Positions 33,383 to 41,875 are shown, counted from the first letter of the stretch. The stretch is 44,589 nucleotides of DNA from Bacteroidales bacterium UBA1199 (GCA_002309795.1 DBXZ01000034.1:5610-50198); one strand, 5' to 3'. Notes: generated by a model not told the origin, from the sequence alone. Made by a program: numbers and translations.

Positions 33383-34309
33383 TCAGTCTGTAAAGACGGC
33401 GTGGAGGACGTCGAGGGAGCGTATGTCCAGCGACTGGCCCAGGTGATACGACAGATAGCCGAGCATCCGGCGCGAGAATGCGCTGCGGCGCGTCGCCGAC
33501 AGCGGCAACACCATAGCCTCCTCAAACGTCATTGTCAGCATCTGATGCAGAAGCAAAGACTCTTCTGCCTTAAATCGTTCAGAAGATCCGATCTCCATAC
33601 CGGCAGACTCCGGTTTGTTTGCTTCGCGCGGACGGAAAGAGCCTGACGGCGAGTCCGCACTACGCAAACAAGACCTCTGCTCCGCCGGCATGGAAGAAGC
33701 CGGCGAGGATTTTCCGAAAAGGCGGGACTCTTCCCGGCTTTTGTCCAGCCGGTCGGAAAACCGAGCATAGGCTTCTTCCAGATGCTCGAGACGTGGCTGG
33801 AATCTGGCGGAGACGATGTCGAAGACGGGGGTGTCTTCAGACCAGTTGTCTTCCGGGCGGAAGCCCATCAGGGCTGAATAACCCACCAGCCACCAGGCGG
33901 CAAAATTCGCCACGCCCTGACATTGATCCAGCGCCCGGATACTCTCTACCAGCCAGGCAAACAATTCCGGATCGCCGTCGCCGGTGCGGAGCGTACGCCA
34001 GAGCACCTCGCAGACGAACTGCGCCGTGGAGCTCTTGCGGATATCGGTCCGCAGGCTGGCCAGCGGAAAAAGCGGCTCATACTCCCGGAGATACAGCAGC
34101 GAACTGCGGGGCGTGGCCACCGTAACCACCTCCAGCACGCTCAGCGGATGAAAAGCCGCCGCAGCCGAACCGTTCCGTCCCTTGCCTACGCCGCGCAGAT
34201 AGAGACTCTGCCGGCCGGCGGAAGCGTCCAGGACGTGAACCACCAGCGACGAATCGCCCTGCCGCGTAGTGTGCAGGACTATTGCGCGAGATTTCGTTTC
34301 AAGTGACAT
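33383..34309 (-). CDS. recO: DNA repair protein RecO carrying a repeat-encoded insertion
   Basis: A 308-residue RecO, the RecFOR mediator that loads RecA on gapped DNA. The OB fold is at the start (SRAIVLHTTRQGDSSLVVHV, SLYLRGVGK), then a helical domain (QFVCEVLWRTL, NFAAWWLVGYSALMGFRP) and the end LGYLSYHLGQSLDIRSLDVL. Bacteroidota RecO is about 240 residues; the excess of about 60 lies at residues 177-236, encoded by two abutting palindromes. The inserted peptide is Ser/Arg/Glu-rich (DKSREESRLFGKSSPASS) and probably a surface loop. The start at MSLETKSRAIV overlaps the rdgB 3' end by 31 bp. Confidence 0.93.
   Translation of the reverse strand: MSLETKSRAIVLHTTRQGDSSLVVHVLDASAGRQSLYLRGVGKGRNGSAAAAFHPLSVLEVVTVATPRSSLLYLREYEPLFPLASLRTDIRKSSTAQFVCEVLWRTLRTGDGDPELFAWLVESIRALDQCQGVANFAAWWLVGYSALMGFRPEDNWSEDTPVFDIVSARFQPRLEHLEEAYARFSDRLDKSREESRLFGKSSPASSMPAEQRSCLRSADSPSGSFRPREANKPESAGMEIGSSERFKAEESLLLHQMLTMTFEEAMVLPLSATRRSAFSRRMLGYLSYHLGQSLDIRSLDVLHAVFTD
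33601..33690 (+). repeat. Second palindromic element in recO, abutting the 90-bp element
   Basis: Nested stems TTGTTTGC/GCAAACAA (33615-33622 with 33664-33671) and GCGGAC/GTCCGC (33628-33633 with 33653-33658), plus outer GCAGA/TCTGC (33603-33607 with 33676-33680). The outer limits are uncertain; about 90 bp would reach exactly to the next element. On the minus strand it adds the residues LRSADSPSGSFRPREANKPE and a few on each side. Confidence 0.6.
33691..33780 (+). repeat. 90-bp palindromic element, copy in recO
   Basis: Terminal arms TGGAAGAAGCC and GGCTTCTTCCA pair perfectly over 11 bp. Inner stems TTTTCCG/CGGAAAA and GGCGGGAC/GTCCAGCC (one mismatch) follow. The core is about 90% identical to the uvrC copy, ungapped and in the same chromosomal orientation, although recO is on the other strand. 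It is translated in recO as SDRLDKSREESRLFGKSSP and flanking residues. Confidence 0.85.
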
Positions 34310-34872
34310 ACCAGCAGATCCATGGCCCTGCCGCGATGCGAGAGGGTATTCTTTTGTTCGACAGGCATTTCGGCCATCGTAACGTCCATTCCTTCCGGAA
34401 TAAAGACCGGATCGTAGCCGAAGGCGTCGTTGCGTACGGGGGCGAAGTTGATGCGACCTTCGCAACGCCCCTCGAACTGCGTCAGCGCGCCGTTCGCATC
34501 GATATAACTTACCACGCAGCGGAACCGCGCCGTGCGCTTTTCAAACGGGGTATCGCCCAGCTCACGCAGCAGTTTTTCAATGTTTCGCGCGGCGTTGGAG
34601 GGTTCGCCGGCATAGCGGGCGGAATAGACGCCCGGTGCGCCGCCGAGGGCATCCACCTCCAATCCGGTGTCGTCCGAAAAACAGGGTTTATGGAACAAAT
34701 TCCAGATAAACTGGGCCTTCTGGGCGGAGTTTTCCGCCAGCGTCTCGTGGGTTTCGGGAATCTCGCCCGTGAAACCGAGGCCGGCGGGCAGCAGAATCCG
34801 GAATTCGGGGCCGAAAATTTTCTGAGCCTCAAATAGTTTGTTCTGGTTGGCGGATGCAAAAAGAATCTCCAT
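34279..34872 (-). CDS. rdgB: Non-canonical purine NTP pyrophosphatase (RdgB/HAM1)
   Basis: A 197-residue housecleaning enzyme that hydrolyses ITP, dITP and XTP to monophosphates. The start MEILFASANQNKLFEAQ carries the phosphate-binding T/SxN-x2-K motif. Other signatures are HKPCFSDDTGLEVDALGGAPGVYSARYAG (seen as SDDTGLEVDAL and PGVYSARYAG), FGYDPVFIPEG and LSHRGRAM at the end. The chosen ATG lies 22 bp after a TACCTTTG box; longer frames start upstream of it. The 3' end overlaps recO by 31 bp, so the two are co-transcribed. Confidence 0.96.
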   Translation of the reverse strand: MEILFASANQNKLFEAQKIFGPEFRILLPAGLGFTGEIPETHETLAENSAQKAQFIWNLFHKPCFSDDTGLEVDALGGAPGVYSARYAGEPSNAARNIEKLLRELGDTPFEKRTARFRCVVSYIDANGALTQFEGRCEGRINFAPVRNDAFGYDPVFIPEGMDVTMAEMPVEQKNTLSHRGRAMDLLVCHLKRNLAQ

Positions 34873-34893
34873 ACGGCTTGGCGCGGATTTTGC

Positions 34894-34901
34894 CCAAAGG
34901 T
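34894..34901 (-). promoter_or_regulatory. -7 box for rdgB-recO
   Basis: Minus strand TACCTTTG, a full match to TAnnTTTG, 21 bp before the rdgB ATG. Confidence 0.6.
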
Positions 34902-34922
34902 AGGACATTTCCAATAAATAAT

Positions 34923-34930
34923 TAACTTTG
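34923..34930 (+). promoter_or_regulatory. -7 box for the S41 protease operon
   Basis: TAACTTTG, a full match to TAnnTTTG. An in-frame ATG at 34932 would lie at or before the transcription start, which favours the ATG at 34968. Confidence 0.6.
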
Positions 34931-34967
34931 TATGAATATAAATATGCGCGATAAAGTAGCGATAGAG

Positions 34968-36593
34968 ATGAAAAGAACCCTGATTGCCCTCTTTGCGGCA
35001 CTCCTGCTGACCTCGACCGTTCCTGCGGCAGCCCAGTCTTCCACCTTCAACCTGGGCCGCGGACTCGATATCGAATATTCCATCCTGAAGAGCCTTGCGC
35101 GCTCTTATGTGGATACCATCAACTACGAAAAAATGATCACCGCCGGCGTCAATGCGATGCTGGAAACGCTTGATCCTTATACGGTTTACATTCCTGAAGA
35201 TGCCACCGACAACTTCGCGATGATGACCACCGGCAACTACGGCGGCTGCGGCGCGCTGATCCGCAAGCGGACCGACGGCCCCGTGATTATCTACGAGCCC
35301 TACGCCAACTCGCCGGCCGTCAAGTGCGGTCTTGAACCGGGCGACGAGATCTGGGAGATCGACGGCGTCAGCGTGGTTGGCGAGACCTCCGACAAGGCCA
35401 CCGACCGGATGAAGGGCCAGCCGGGTACCGATGTGAAATTCAAGGTGTTCAAAGGCCGTACCCGCGACACGGTGGACGTCGTGTTGCGCCGCGAGCGCAT
35501 CCATGTCTCCAGCATTGAGTATGCCGGCATCCTGAAGGGCGATATCGGTTATGTCTATATCAGCAGTTTCACCGACAAGATGACGATCGAACTCCACCGG
35601 ACCCTCGAGTCCCTGAAGGCCCAGGGTGCCAAGCGGTTGGTGATTGACCTGCGCGACAACGGCGGCGGCGTGATGGACGAGGCGGTCAAGATGGCGGCGC
35701 TCTTCGTGCCTAAGGGTACGCTCGTCGTATCGTCGAAGGGCCGCGACCCCAAGATGAACCAGGAGTACCGCACCCAGGAAGAACCGTTCGATACCGAAAT
35801 CCCGCTTCTGGTGATGGTCAACAGCGCATCCGCGTCCGCTTCGGAGATCTTCAGCGGCGCCATGCAGGACCTGGACCGCGGCACGGTCGCCGGCCGCCGG
35901 ACTTTCGGCAAAGGCCTGATCCAGACCGTAGTTCCCACGCCTTACAACGGCAATGTGAAAATCACGACCGGCAAGTACTACATTCCCTCCGGCCGCTGCG
36001 TGCAGGCTATCGACTACAGCCACCGCAACGAGGACGGCAGTGTGGGTTTCGTGCCGGATTCGCTCCGCAAAGCCTTCAAGACCAAGAACGGCCGTACCGT
36101 CTATGACGGCGGCGGCATCACCCCGGATATCGAAACCAAACAGACGTACTACAGCCGTCCTGTCGTGGCGCTGGCGTACTCCGGCGTGCTCGGCGATTAT
36201 GCGCTGGAGTACTATAAAACCCATCCGCAGATTGCACCCGCCAGGGATTTTCGCCTGACCGACGCCGAATATGACGCCTTTGTGGAATATGCCGACGGCC
36301 GGGAGTTCGATGCCCGCAGCGCAGCCGAAGCGGCGTTGGACAACCTGACGCAGTCCGCAACGCAGGATGGCCTTTATGAGCAGTTCAAAACCGAGATAGA
36401 AGCGCTCAAAGCCAAAGTGCAGATTGATAAACGCTCCATGCTCCGCCTCAAGAAAGATGAAATCCTGCCGCTGCTCGAGTCGGAAATCGCCGTCAAATAT
36501 TACTATCCCGGCTCCGGCCGCGTAATCACGCTGCGTACCGACAAGGCGCTCGACGAGGCTGTCGAAAAATGGTCCAACCCCAAAGAACAATAA
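34968..36593 (+). CDS. S41 family carboxyl-terminal processing protease
   Basis: A 541-residue exported serine protease of the CtpA/Tsp family. MKRTLIALFAALLLTSTVPAAAQ is a clean signal peptide and sets the start. A PDZ domain near residues 95-170 (YANSPAVKCGLEPGDEIWEIDG) recognises C-termini. The catalytic domain has LRDNGGGVMDEAVKMAALF, the Ser in NSASASASEIFSG (about residue 289) and the Lys in RRTFGKGLIQ, giving the Ser-Lys dyad. The C-terminal helical part resembles other Bacteroidota members. It cleaves envelope proteins in the periplasm. It begins a likely operon with the fimbrillin-like lipoprotein (20 bp gap) and the C10 protease. Confidence 0.93.
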   Translation: MKRTLIALFAALLLTSTVPAAAQSSTFNLGRGLDIEYSILKSLARSYVDTINYEKMITAGVNAMLETLDPYTVYIPEDATDNFAMMTTGNYGGCGALIRKRTDGPVIIYEPYANSPAVKCGLEPGDEIWEIDGVSVVGETSDKATDRMKGQPGTDVKFKVFKGRTRDTVDVVLRRERIHVSSIEYAGILKGDIGYVYISSFTDKMTIELHRTLESLKAQGAKRLVIDLRDNGGGVMDEAVKMAALFVPKGTLVVSSKGRDPKMNQEYRTQEEPFDTEIPLLVMVNSASASASEIFSGAMQDLDRGTVAGRRTFGKGLIQTVVPTPYNGNVKITTGKYYIPSGRCVQAIDYSHRNEDGSVGFVPDSLRKAFKTKNGRTVYDGGGITPDIETKQTYYSRPVVALAYSGVLGDYALEYYKTHPQIAPARDFRLTDAEYDAFVEYADGREFDARSAAEAALDNLTQSATQDGLYEQFKTEIEALKAKVQIDKRSMLRLKKDEILPLLESEIAVKYYYPGSGRVITLRTDKALDEAVEKWSNPKEQ

Positions 36594-36613
36594 TCAAAAA
36601 CCTATACTGATTG

Positions 36614-37843
36614 ATGAAAAAACGCTTCCTTCCCATCCTTCTCGTCTTGGCCCTGGTTGTCTGTGGCTGTGAAGGAATGGGCCTTTCAGGCGGGTCGCCG
36701 CGCGATGTTTCCGTGACGATCCGTATTCCGGAACTCACACCAACCCGTACCGCAATCGCTGACAACCTGCTCTCCGTCAAATGGGCGGAAGGCGACTGTA
36801 TCGGCATAGTCGGCAAAACGGAAGTCAACGCCTGCTTTTCCCTTTCACCCGAATCGGCAGGCCAGGTGACCGGCGTCTTTACCGGCACGGTTACCGGCAA
36901 TATCGTTTCTGCGTACTATCCTTACTCGACGGCCGCCGGCACGGACGCCTCCGTGGCCGAACTTGCGATGTTCGTCACCCGCACGGGCGTGAGCGGCACG
37001 CCGGACATGCACTACAATTACATGGTCTCCACCCTCGCGGAGGGAACGCCCCGGAAAGGCTTCACGATGACCATGGTACAGAAATCCGCCCTGCTCGACT
37101 TCACCGTCAAGCCCAATAAGTTCCTGACGGGAGGACACCTCAACAGCTTGAAAATCGTGGTTCCGCAGCGCGAACTGGCAGGCCGCTTCAAGATGGACCT
37201 GACCGACGCCGCTGCGCCGCTCGCATTCGTCAATTCCGCCGATTCGGTGGTGATCAACCTTTCAGATTCGCCTGAAATGACGGCAGGCGGTACGATTTCC
37301 GTTCCGTTCTTCCTGAATCCCGCCATCGCAGCGGGAGATTCGCTCCATATCACCCTTGGTTCCGACCGGGGCCAGGTCTTCATCGACCTCAAGGCCGACA
37401 AGGCGCTTGCAGCCGGTGCACAGCTGACCATTCCGCTCGATATCGAAGCGCTGGTGGAGGCCGGTAAGGCAAGGATTCCGCTCGATTCGCCGGATGCTCC
37501 GGGCATCTTCGCCACCCTGACGACCCCGGGCGTTTACGATGCTTCCAACCCTGATGCAATCGTACCGATCGTGACCTATACGCCGGGCGAAGACCAGTAC
37601 GCACTCTACACCTCCGGCCAGTACCGCTACTACCGCATTCAGAATTTCCACGCCGGCTATATGATCTACGCCTCCACGCCGACCACGGCGGCGATGGGCG
37701 AAACCGTCAGCCTGAAGACGGACAACGTAGGTTTCCCGCAGGTTCCCGCCTCTACGAGCGAAGTAATTTGTGTCAACGCCAATTCTACCCTGGGCTGGTT
37801 CTATGACAAGACCACCCGTATCGGTTACATCCTTCCCAGATAA
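36614..37843 (+). CDS. Fimbrillin-like (Mfa-like) lipoprotein
   Basis: A 409-residue lipoprotein. The lipobox region is LALVVCGCEG. It opens with the fimbrillin-type pattern TPTRTAIADNLLSVKWAEGD, then FTGTVTGNIVSAYYPYS, as in Mfa_like_1/fimbrillin N-terminal domains, followed by a second beta-rich half (GGTISVPFFLNPAIAAGDSL). The last 110 residues have no family I recognise. Such proteins are exported to the outer membrane, and some form pili after Rgp-type cleavage. No Mfa1/FimA operon partners are seen. It lies 6 bp before the C10 protease gene, so a joint function is likely. ATG at 36614 is taken; a TTG one codon earlier is possible. Confidence 0.72.
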   Translation: MKKRFLPILLVLALVVCGCEGMGLSGGSPRDVSVTIRIPELTPTRTAIADNLLSVKWAEGDCIGIVGKTEVNACFSLSPESAGQVTGVFTGTVTGNIVSAYYPYSTAAGTDASVAELAMFVTRTGVSGTPDMHYNYMVSTLAEGTPRKGFTMTMVQKSALLDFTVKPNKFLTGGHLNSLKIVVPQRELAGRFKMDLTDAAAPLAFVNSADSVVINLSDSPEMTAGGTISVPFFLNPAIAAGDSLHITLGSDRGQVFIDLKADKALAAGAQLTIPLDIEALVEAGKARIPLDSPDAPGIFATLTTPGVYDASNPDAIVPIVTYTPGEDQYALYTSGQYRYYRIQNFHAGYMIYASTPTTAAMGETVSLKTDNVGFPQVPASTSEVICVNANSTLGWFYDKTTRIGYILPR

Positions 37844-37849
37844 TCTGCC

Positions 37850-39601
37850 ATGAAAAGAACAGCTTTAACCCTCATTCTGTTGTTTGTCGCCGTTCTTGCT
37901 ATGGCCGACAGCATAACCCCCGAGAAGGCCCGCACGATGGCCTCATCCTTCTTTACCGACACACGTTCCCAAGCCAGGGTTTCCCTGGTCTGGGACGGTA
38001 CCGACGGCCAGACCCGCAGCGCCGCAACCCCCGCTTTCTACGTCTTTAACCGGGAAGGCGGCGGATTCGTCATCATAGCCGGTGACGATGCGGCCGTTCC
38101 GGTTCTCGGCTTTTCCGAGACGGGGGCTTTCCAGACCGAAGACATGCCGGAAAATATCCGTCACTGGTTCGACGGATACACCGCCCAAATCAATTACCTG
38201 CGCAATATCGGTGAAAAACAGCGCGCTACCGGCGCCGCCCTCTGGGAGAAGGCCACCCGTGAAGGCATCCGCAGGTATTCCCCCGTCAAACGCGTAGAGA
38301 CCCCGTCCTGGGGGCAGGGCGCTCCGTTCAACAATCTCTGCCCTACGGTCGACGGTGGCCGTTCCGTGACCGGCTGCGTCAGCACGGCGCTTTGTGAGGC
38401 AATGTTCATCCAACAGTGGCCGCTTACCACAAATGGCGAGAAACTGGATGACTACACCTATACCACGGACAAGAACAAAAAGCAGACGATTACCGGCCAC
38501 AATCTGGCAACCTCCTATAACTGGACAAGCATCAAGCGTTCCTATAAGGGCAGTTACTCCGAAACGGAAGCCACGGCCATCGCAACCCTGATGCACGATG
38601 TGGGCGTGATGCTGCAGTCGGAATACAATCCCACCGGAACCGGTGCCTATCCGGAGATGATCCCCACGATGCTCATCCGCTACATGGACTACGATTCATC
38701 GGTCTATCTTGCTTACCGTGAAGAATTTACGAATCGTGAATGGTGCGACCTCATCAAGAAGGACATCGATGCAGGCCTGCCGGTCGTCTATGGCGGCGAC
38801 GGCGGCGGCGGCGGTCATGAATTCGTGCTGGACGGCTATGCGACGGAAGACTATTTCTATGTCAACTGGGGCTGGAACGGATCGGACAACGCCTATTACA
38901 AAATCAGCGCGCTGATGATCGACAAGGACTATGATTTCCGTTTCCACTGCAGCGCCATCTTCAACCTGAAGAAAAACGCCGGCGGTAAACCGGTGGAGCG
39001 TATGCTCTATTATCTGGACAACAGCTACAAGGGCGGTCTTACGCTGACCGGCGGTTCGTTCGAGAAAGGAAAGACCGCAAAAGTAACGGCTACCAACCTG
39101 TGCAATTACGGCGAAGGAACCTTCGTCGGCCAGTTCGCACTGGCGGTCGTTGACTGGAAGGGGAATATCAAACAGGTCTTCGAAGCGCAGCCTCTCGAAC
39201 TGGAGTCCCAGTACGGCGTCGACGCCACCATCTCGGTCACCATTACCGACACCCCGGCATTCGGCGACCGGCTGATGGTCTGCTACAAGGGCCAGGGCGA
39301 TTGGAAGCCGGTTCTGAGAGACCCGTATTACTATAACTATATGGTCGATGCGATTCCCGCTTACGACTATCCCGCCATCCAGTTCGATCCGACCGTAGCC
39401 TATAAGACCGGCGATATCTTTGATTTACAGCTGGTCAATAACTTGAAAGCCGCGAATCCGCTGACCTGGTACTATGATTCGGAGAAACTGCCGGAAGACA
39501 TTTCCTCCATCACGCTGACCTCCGGACAGCACACGATCCGCGCGGTCGCGAAGATCGGCAGTGTCACCCACAATATTTACCAGGTGATCAACGTTCAGTA
39601 A
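37850..39601 (+). CDS. C10 family cysteine protease (streptopain/PrtT-like)
   Basis: A 583-residue secreted papain-fold protease. A signal peptide (RTALTLILLFVAVLAMA) is followed by a propeptide of the Spi/C10 inhibitor type (ATPAFYVFNREGGGFVIIAGDD) to about residue 140. The mature domain begins near VETPSWGQGAPFNNLCP. Catalytic Cys176 lies in VTGCVSTALCEAM and His323 in GGGGGHEFVLDGY, with the following FYVNWGWNG motif. The C-terminal 200 residues form beta-rich modules of unknown role. Relatives include streptococcal SpeB, Porphyromonas PrtT and the Bacteroides fragilis bfp proteases. Targets are unknown. The gene ends 6 bp from the convergent U32 gene. Confidence 0.93.
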   Translation: MKRTALTLILLFVAVLAMADSITPEKARTMASSFFTDTRSQARVSLVWDGTDGQTRSAATPAFYVFNREGGGFVIIAGDDAAVPVLGFSETGAFQTEDMPENIRHWFDGYTAQINYLRNIGEKQRATGAALWEKATREGIRRYSPVKRVETPSWGQGAPFNNLCPTVDGGRSVTGCVSTALCEAMFIQQWPLTTNGEKLDDYTYTTDKNKKQTITGHNLATSYNWTSIKRSYKGSYSETEATAIATLMHDVGVMLQSEYNPTGTGAYPEMIPTMLIRYMDYDSSVYLAYREEFTNREWCDLIKKDIDAGLPVVYGGDGGGGGHEFVLDGYATEDYFYVNWGWNGSDNAYYKISALMIDKDYDFRFHCSAIFNLKKNAGGKPVERMLYYLDNSYKGGLTLTGGSFEKGKTAKVTATNLCNYGEGTFVGQFALAVVDWKGNIKQVFEAQPLELESQYGVDATISVTITDTPAFGDRLMVCYKGQGDWKPVLRDPYYYNYMVDAIPAYDYPAIQFDPTVAYKTGDIFDLQLVNNLKAANPLTWYYDSEKLPEDISSITLTSGQHTIRAVAKIGSVTHNIYQVINVQ

Positions 39602-39607
39602 GCGCGC

Positions 39608-40837
39608 TTACTCGAAGAGAAAGACCTTGTCGCCTCGGCGCACCTTTTCGGAAAGGGGGATGGAACAGACATCTCCCTTTTCTGTTTGGGCGACGCTGCC
39701 CGAATCCAGCCGGATTTCCGCAACGTCGCATTCGATGACGCCCGTGGTGGCGCCCGTGAAGAGCAGGTGCGACCCGACCTTGAACGATCCGGTTTCCAGG
39801 GTGATTTCGGCCACGCCCAGCTTTTCGTACCAGTTGGTCACCTTGCCCAGATAGGTTTTGGTGCGGGTGGCGCGGTTGCCGTAGACTTCGCTCCATTCCC
39901 CGAGCCGGGCTCCCTGGTAGTAGCCGTCCCAGAACCCCCGGTTGAATACCGTGGCGAGCTTTTCCTTCAACTTAGCGGCCAGTTCCTGCGTGTAGGTTCC
40001 CGCGAGCACCGCATTTGCCGCCTGCCGGTAGCAGCGGGTGACGGTCTGCACATATTCGCTGCTCCGCGCGCGTCCCTCGATCTTGAAAACGGTCACGCCG
40101 GCGGCGATGATCTTGTCCATGAATTCAATGGTACAGAGATCCTTGGGCGACATGATGTATTTGTTGTCGATCTCCAGCTGCATGCCGGTTTCCAGGTCGG
40201 TGACCTCGTAGCCGCGGCGGCAGAGCTGGTAGCAGCTGCCCCGGTTGGCGGAGGCGCCGTATTCGTGGAGCGACAGGTAGCACTTCCCGGAGATGGCCAT
40301 GCAGAGGGCGCCGTGGCAGAACATTTCGATCTGCAGCGGTCGTCCGGCGGGACCGCAGATACCCTCGTCGCGGATATAGTCGGAGATGGCCTTCACCTGC
40401 GTCAGGTTCAGCTCCCGTGCCAGCACGATCACGTCCGCGAACTGCGCATAGAAGCGGAGGCTTTCCCGGTTGGAGATGCTCAGCTGGGTGGAGATATGCA
40501 CTTCGATCCCCAGTTCGCGCGCACAGGCGATGGCGGCCATATCGGAGGCGATCACGGCGGTGATGCCGGCCTCGCGGGCGGCCAGCAGCGTTTCGCGCAT
40601 GGCGCTCAGGTCCTCGTCGTAAAGCACGATGTTGAGGGTCAGGTAGGACTTGACGCCGGTTTCGCGGCAGATCCGGCACACTTCGGCCAGGTCTTCCGGC
40701 GCGAAGTTGTTGGCCGAATGCGAGCGCATGTTGAGCTGGCCCACTCCGAAGTAAACGGAGTCGGCACCGCCCTGGATGGCGGCCCTCAGGCACTCGAAGT
40801 TGCCTGCCGGGGCCATGATCTCGAGCTTATTTTTCAC
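39608..40837 (-). CDS. U32 family protein (TrhP/YegQ-like)
   Basis: A 409-residue member of peptidase family U32, which in fact mostly contains RNA-modifying enzymes; the YegQ/TrhP branch makes 5-hydroxyuridine at tRNA U34 with prephenate. Typical motifs are LEIMAPAGNFECLRAAIQGGADSVYFG (quoted as APAGN and GGADSVYFG), EMFCHGALCMAISGKCYLS, NRGSCYQLCR and KIEGRARSSEYV; the Cys residues would bind a cluster. GTG at 40837 is chosen because it sets the normal distance to APAGN and overlaps the end of the polyprenyl synthase gene by 11 bp. ATG at 40816 is the alternative. Confidence 0.88.
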   Translation of the reverse strand: MKNKLEIMAPAGNFECLRAAIQGGADSVYFGVGQLNMRSHSANNFAPEDLAEVCRICRETGVKSYLTLNIVLYDEDLSAMRETLLAAREAGITAVIASDMAAIACARELGIEVHISTQLSISNRESLRFYAQFADVIVLARELNLTQVKAISDYIRDEGICGPAGRPLQIEMFCHGALCMAISGKCYLSLHEYGASANRGSCYQLCRRGYEVTDLETGMQLEIDNKYIMSPKDLCTIEFMDKIIAAGVTVFKIEGRARSSEYVQTVTRCYRQAANAVLAGTYTQELAAKLKEKLATVFNRGFWDGYYQGARLGEWSEVYGNRATRTKTYLGKVTNWYEKLGVAEITLETGSFKVGSHLLFTGATTGVIECDVAEIRLDSGSVAQTEKGDVCSIPLSEKVRRGDKVFLFE

Positions 40838-41807
40838 GGTGCAGCAGTTTTTCCGCCATCTCGCGGAGGCATCCGATCTGGGCGTCATTGAATCCGGCCT
40901 GCGTCAGCGCGTCAATGGCACTGCGGTGGCACTCGAGGATGGCGGCGTCGGCCGCATCGCGGACACCGAGTTCCACGTAGAGCTGCGTCATGGCGGCAAT
41001 CTTCTCCGCCCGGCGGTCGTCGCCCATGGCCATAATCTCTGCAATCCGGCGTTTGTCCGCCTCACTGACGGCGCGGCGGAGCGCCTCCACCAGCAGCCAG
41101 CTCTTCTTGTTCTCGGCGATATCGCCGCCGATAGGCTTGCCGAATGTGGCCGCATTGCCGAAGCAGTCCAGGTAGTCGTCCGTGATCTGGAAGGCCAGAC
41201 CGGTCCGGTAACCAAAGTCGTACAGCGCCTTGCACTGGGCCTGCGAAGCGCCGGCCAGGATGCCGCCCATGCAGGTAGCGGCCGCCAGCAGCACGCCCGT
41301 CTTCTGTCCGATCATCAGCAGGTAGTCGTCCATCGTGATGAAGGGTTTCTTCTCGAAATCCATATCGCGCTGCTGCCCCTCGCACACCGCCACCGCCGTG
41401 TCGGTGAAAAGCTTCAGCATGGCGGGCAGCTTGTCGGCCGGCCCCATCGCCAGGTAGCGGTAGGCCAGGATGGACATCAGGTCGCCCGAGAGGATGGCCG
41501 TGTTGCCGTCCCACTTGCAGTGCACCGTGGGATGGCCGCGGCGGGTGTCGGAACGGTCCATCACGTCATCGTGGATCAGCGTGAAGGTATGGAAGGTCTC
41601 GAGGGCCAGCGCCGGCCAGATAACCTCCTGCGGCACAGAGTCGTGGAAGAGGCCGTACGTCATCAGGCAGAGCCGGGGGCGGAGGTGTTTTCCGCCGATG
41701 CTGAACATATAGCCGACGGGTTCGTACAGCTGGCGCGGTTCGGTGGTGAAATCGAGCGAATGGATGGCCTTTTCTACAAGGGCCGAGACGGATTCCTGCT
41801 GGAGCAT
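40827..41807 (-). CDS. Polyprenyl (trans-isoprenyl) diphosphate synthase
   Basis: A 326-residue prenyl chain-elongating enzyme. The two aspartate-rich motifs are present: LIHDDVMDRSDTRRG (first DDxxD) and FQITDDYLD (second). GGKHLRPRLCL at the start and KPIGGDIAENKKS near residue 230 are also standard. The residues just before the first motif (ALALETFHTFTLIHDD) fit short-chain products such as farnesyl or geranylgeranyl diphosphate, but the chain length cannot be fixed by eye. The start at MLQQESVSALVEKA lies 25 bp after a TATCTTTG box. It overlaps the U32 gene, so the two are one operon. Confidence 0.92.
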   Translation of the reverse strand: MLQQESVSALVEKAIHSLDFTTEPRQLYEPVGYMFSIGGKHLRPRLCLMTYGLFHDSVPQEVIWPALALETFHTFTLIHDDVMDRSDTRRGHPTVHCKWDGNTAILSGDLMSILAYRYLAMGPADKLPAMLKLFTDTAVAVCEGQQRDMDFEKKPFITMDDYLLMIGQKTGVLLAAATCMGGILAGASQAQCKALYDFGYRTGLAFQITDDYLDCFGNAATFGKPIGGDIAENKKSWLLVEALRRAVSEADKRRIAEIMAMGDDRRAEKIAAMTQLYVELGVRDAADAAILECHRSAIDALTQAGFNDAQIGCLREMAEKLLHREK

Positions 41808-41832
41808 GGTAAGAATCGGTTTAGAACGGATA

Positions 41833-41840
41833 CAAAGATA
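41833..41840 (-). promoter_or_regulatory. -7 box for the polyprenyl synthase - U32 operon
   Basis: Minus strand TATCTTTG, a full match, 25 bp before the ATG; back to back with an identical box for rsgA. Confidence 0.65.
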
Positions 41841-41860
41841 GTGGATTTTGCACAATTTGC

Positions 41861-41868
41861 TATCTTTG
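41861..41868 (+). promoter_or_regulatory. -7 box for rsgA
   Basis: TATCTTTG, a full match, ending only 7 bp before the rsgA ATG. The transcript would have a leader of a few bases or none. Confidence 0.6.
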
Positions 41869-41875
41869 CGCCGGT

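Noticed and set aside
34509..36590. 693-codon minus-strand open frame opposite the S41 protease
   Set aside because: Antisense shadow; its end also runs through rdgB in the wrong frame.
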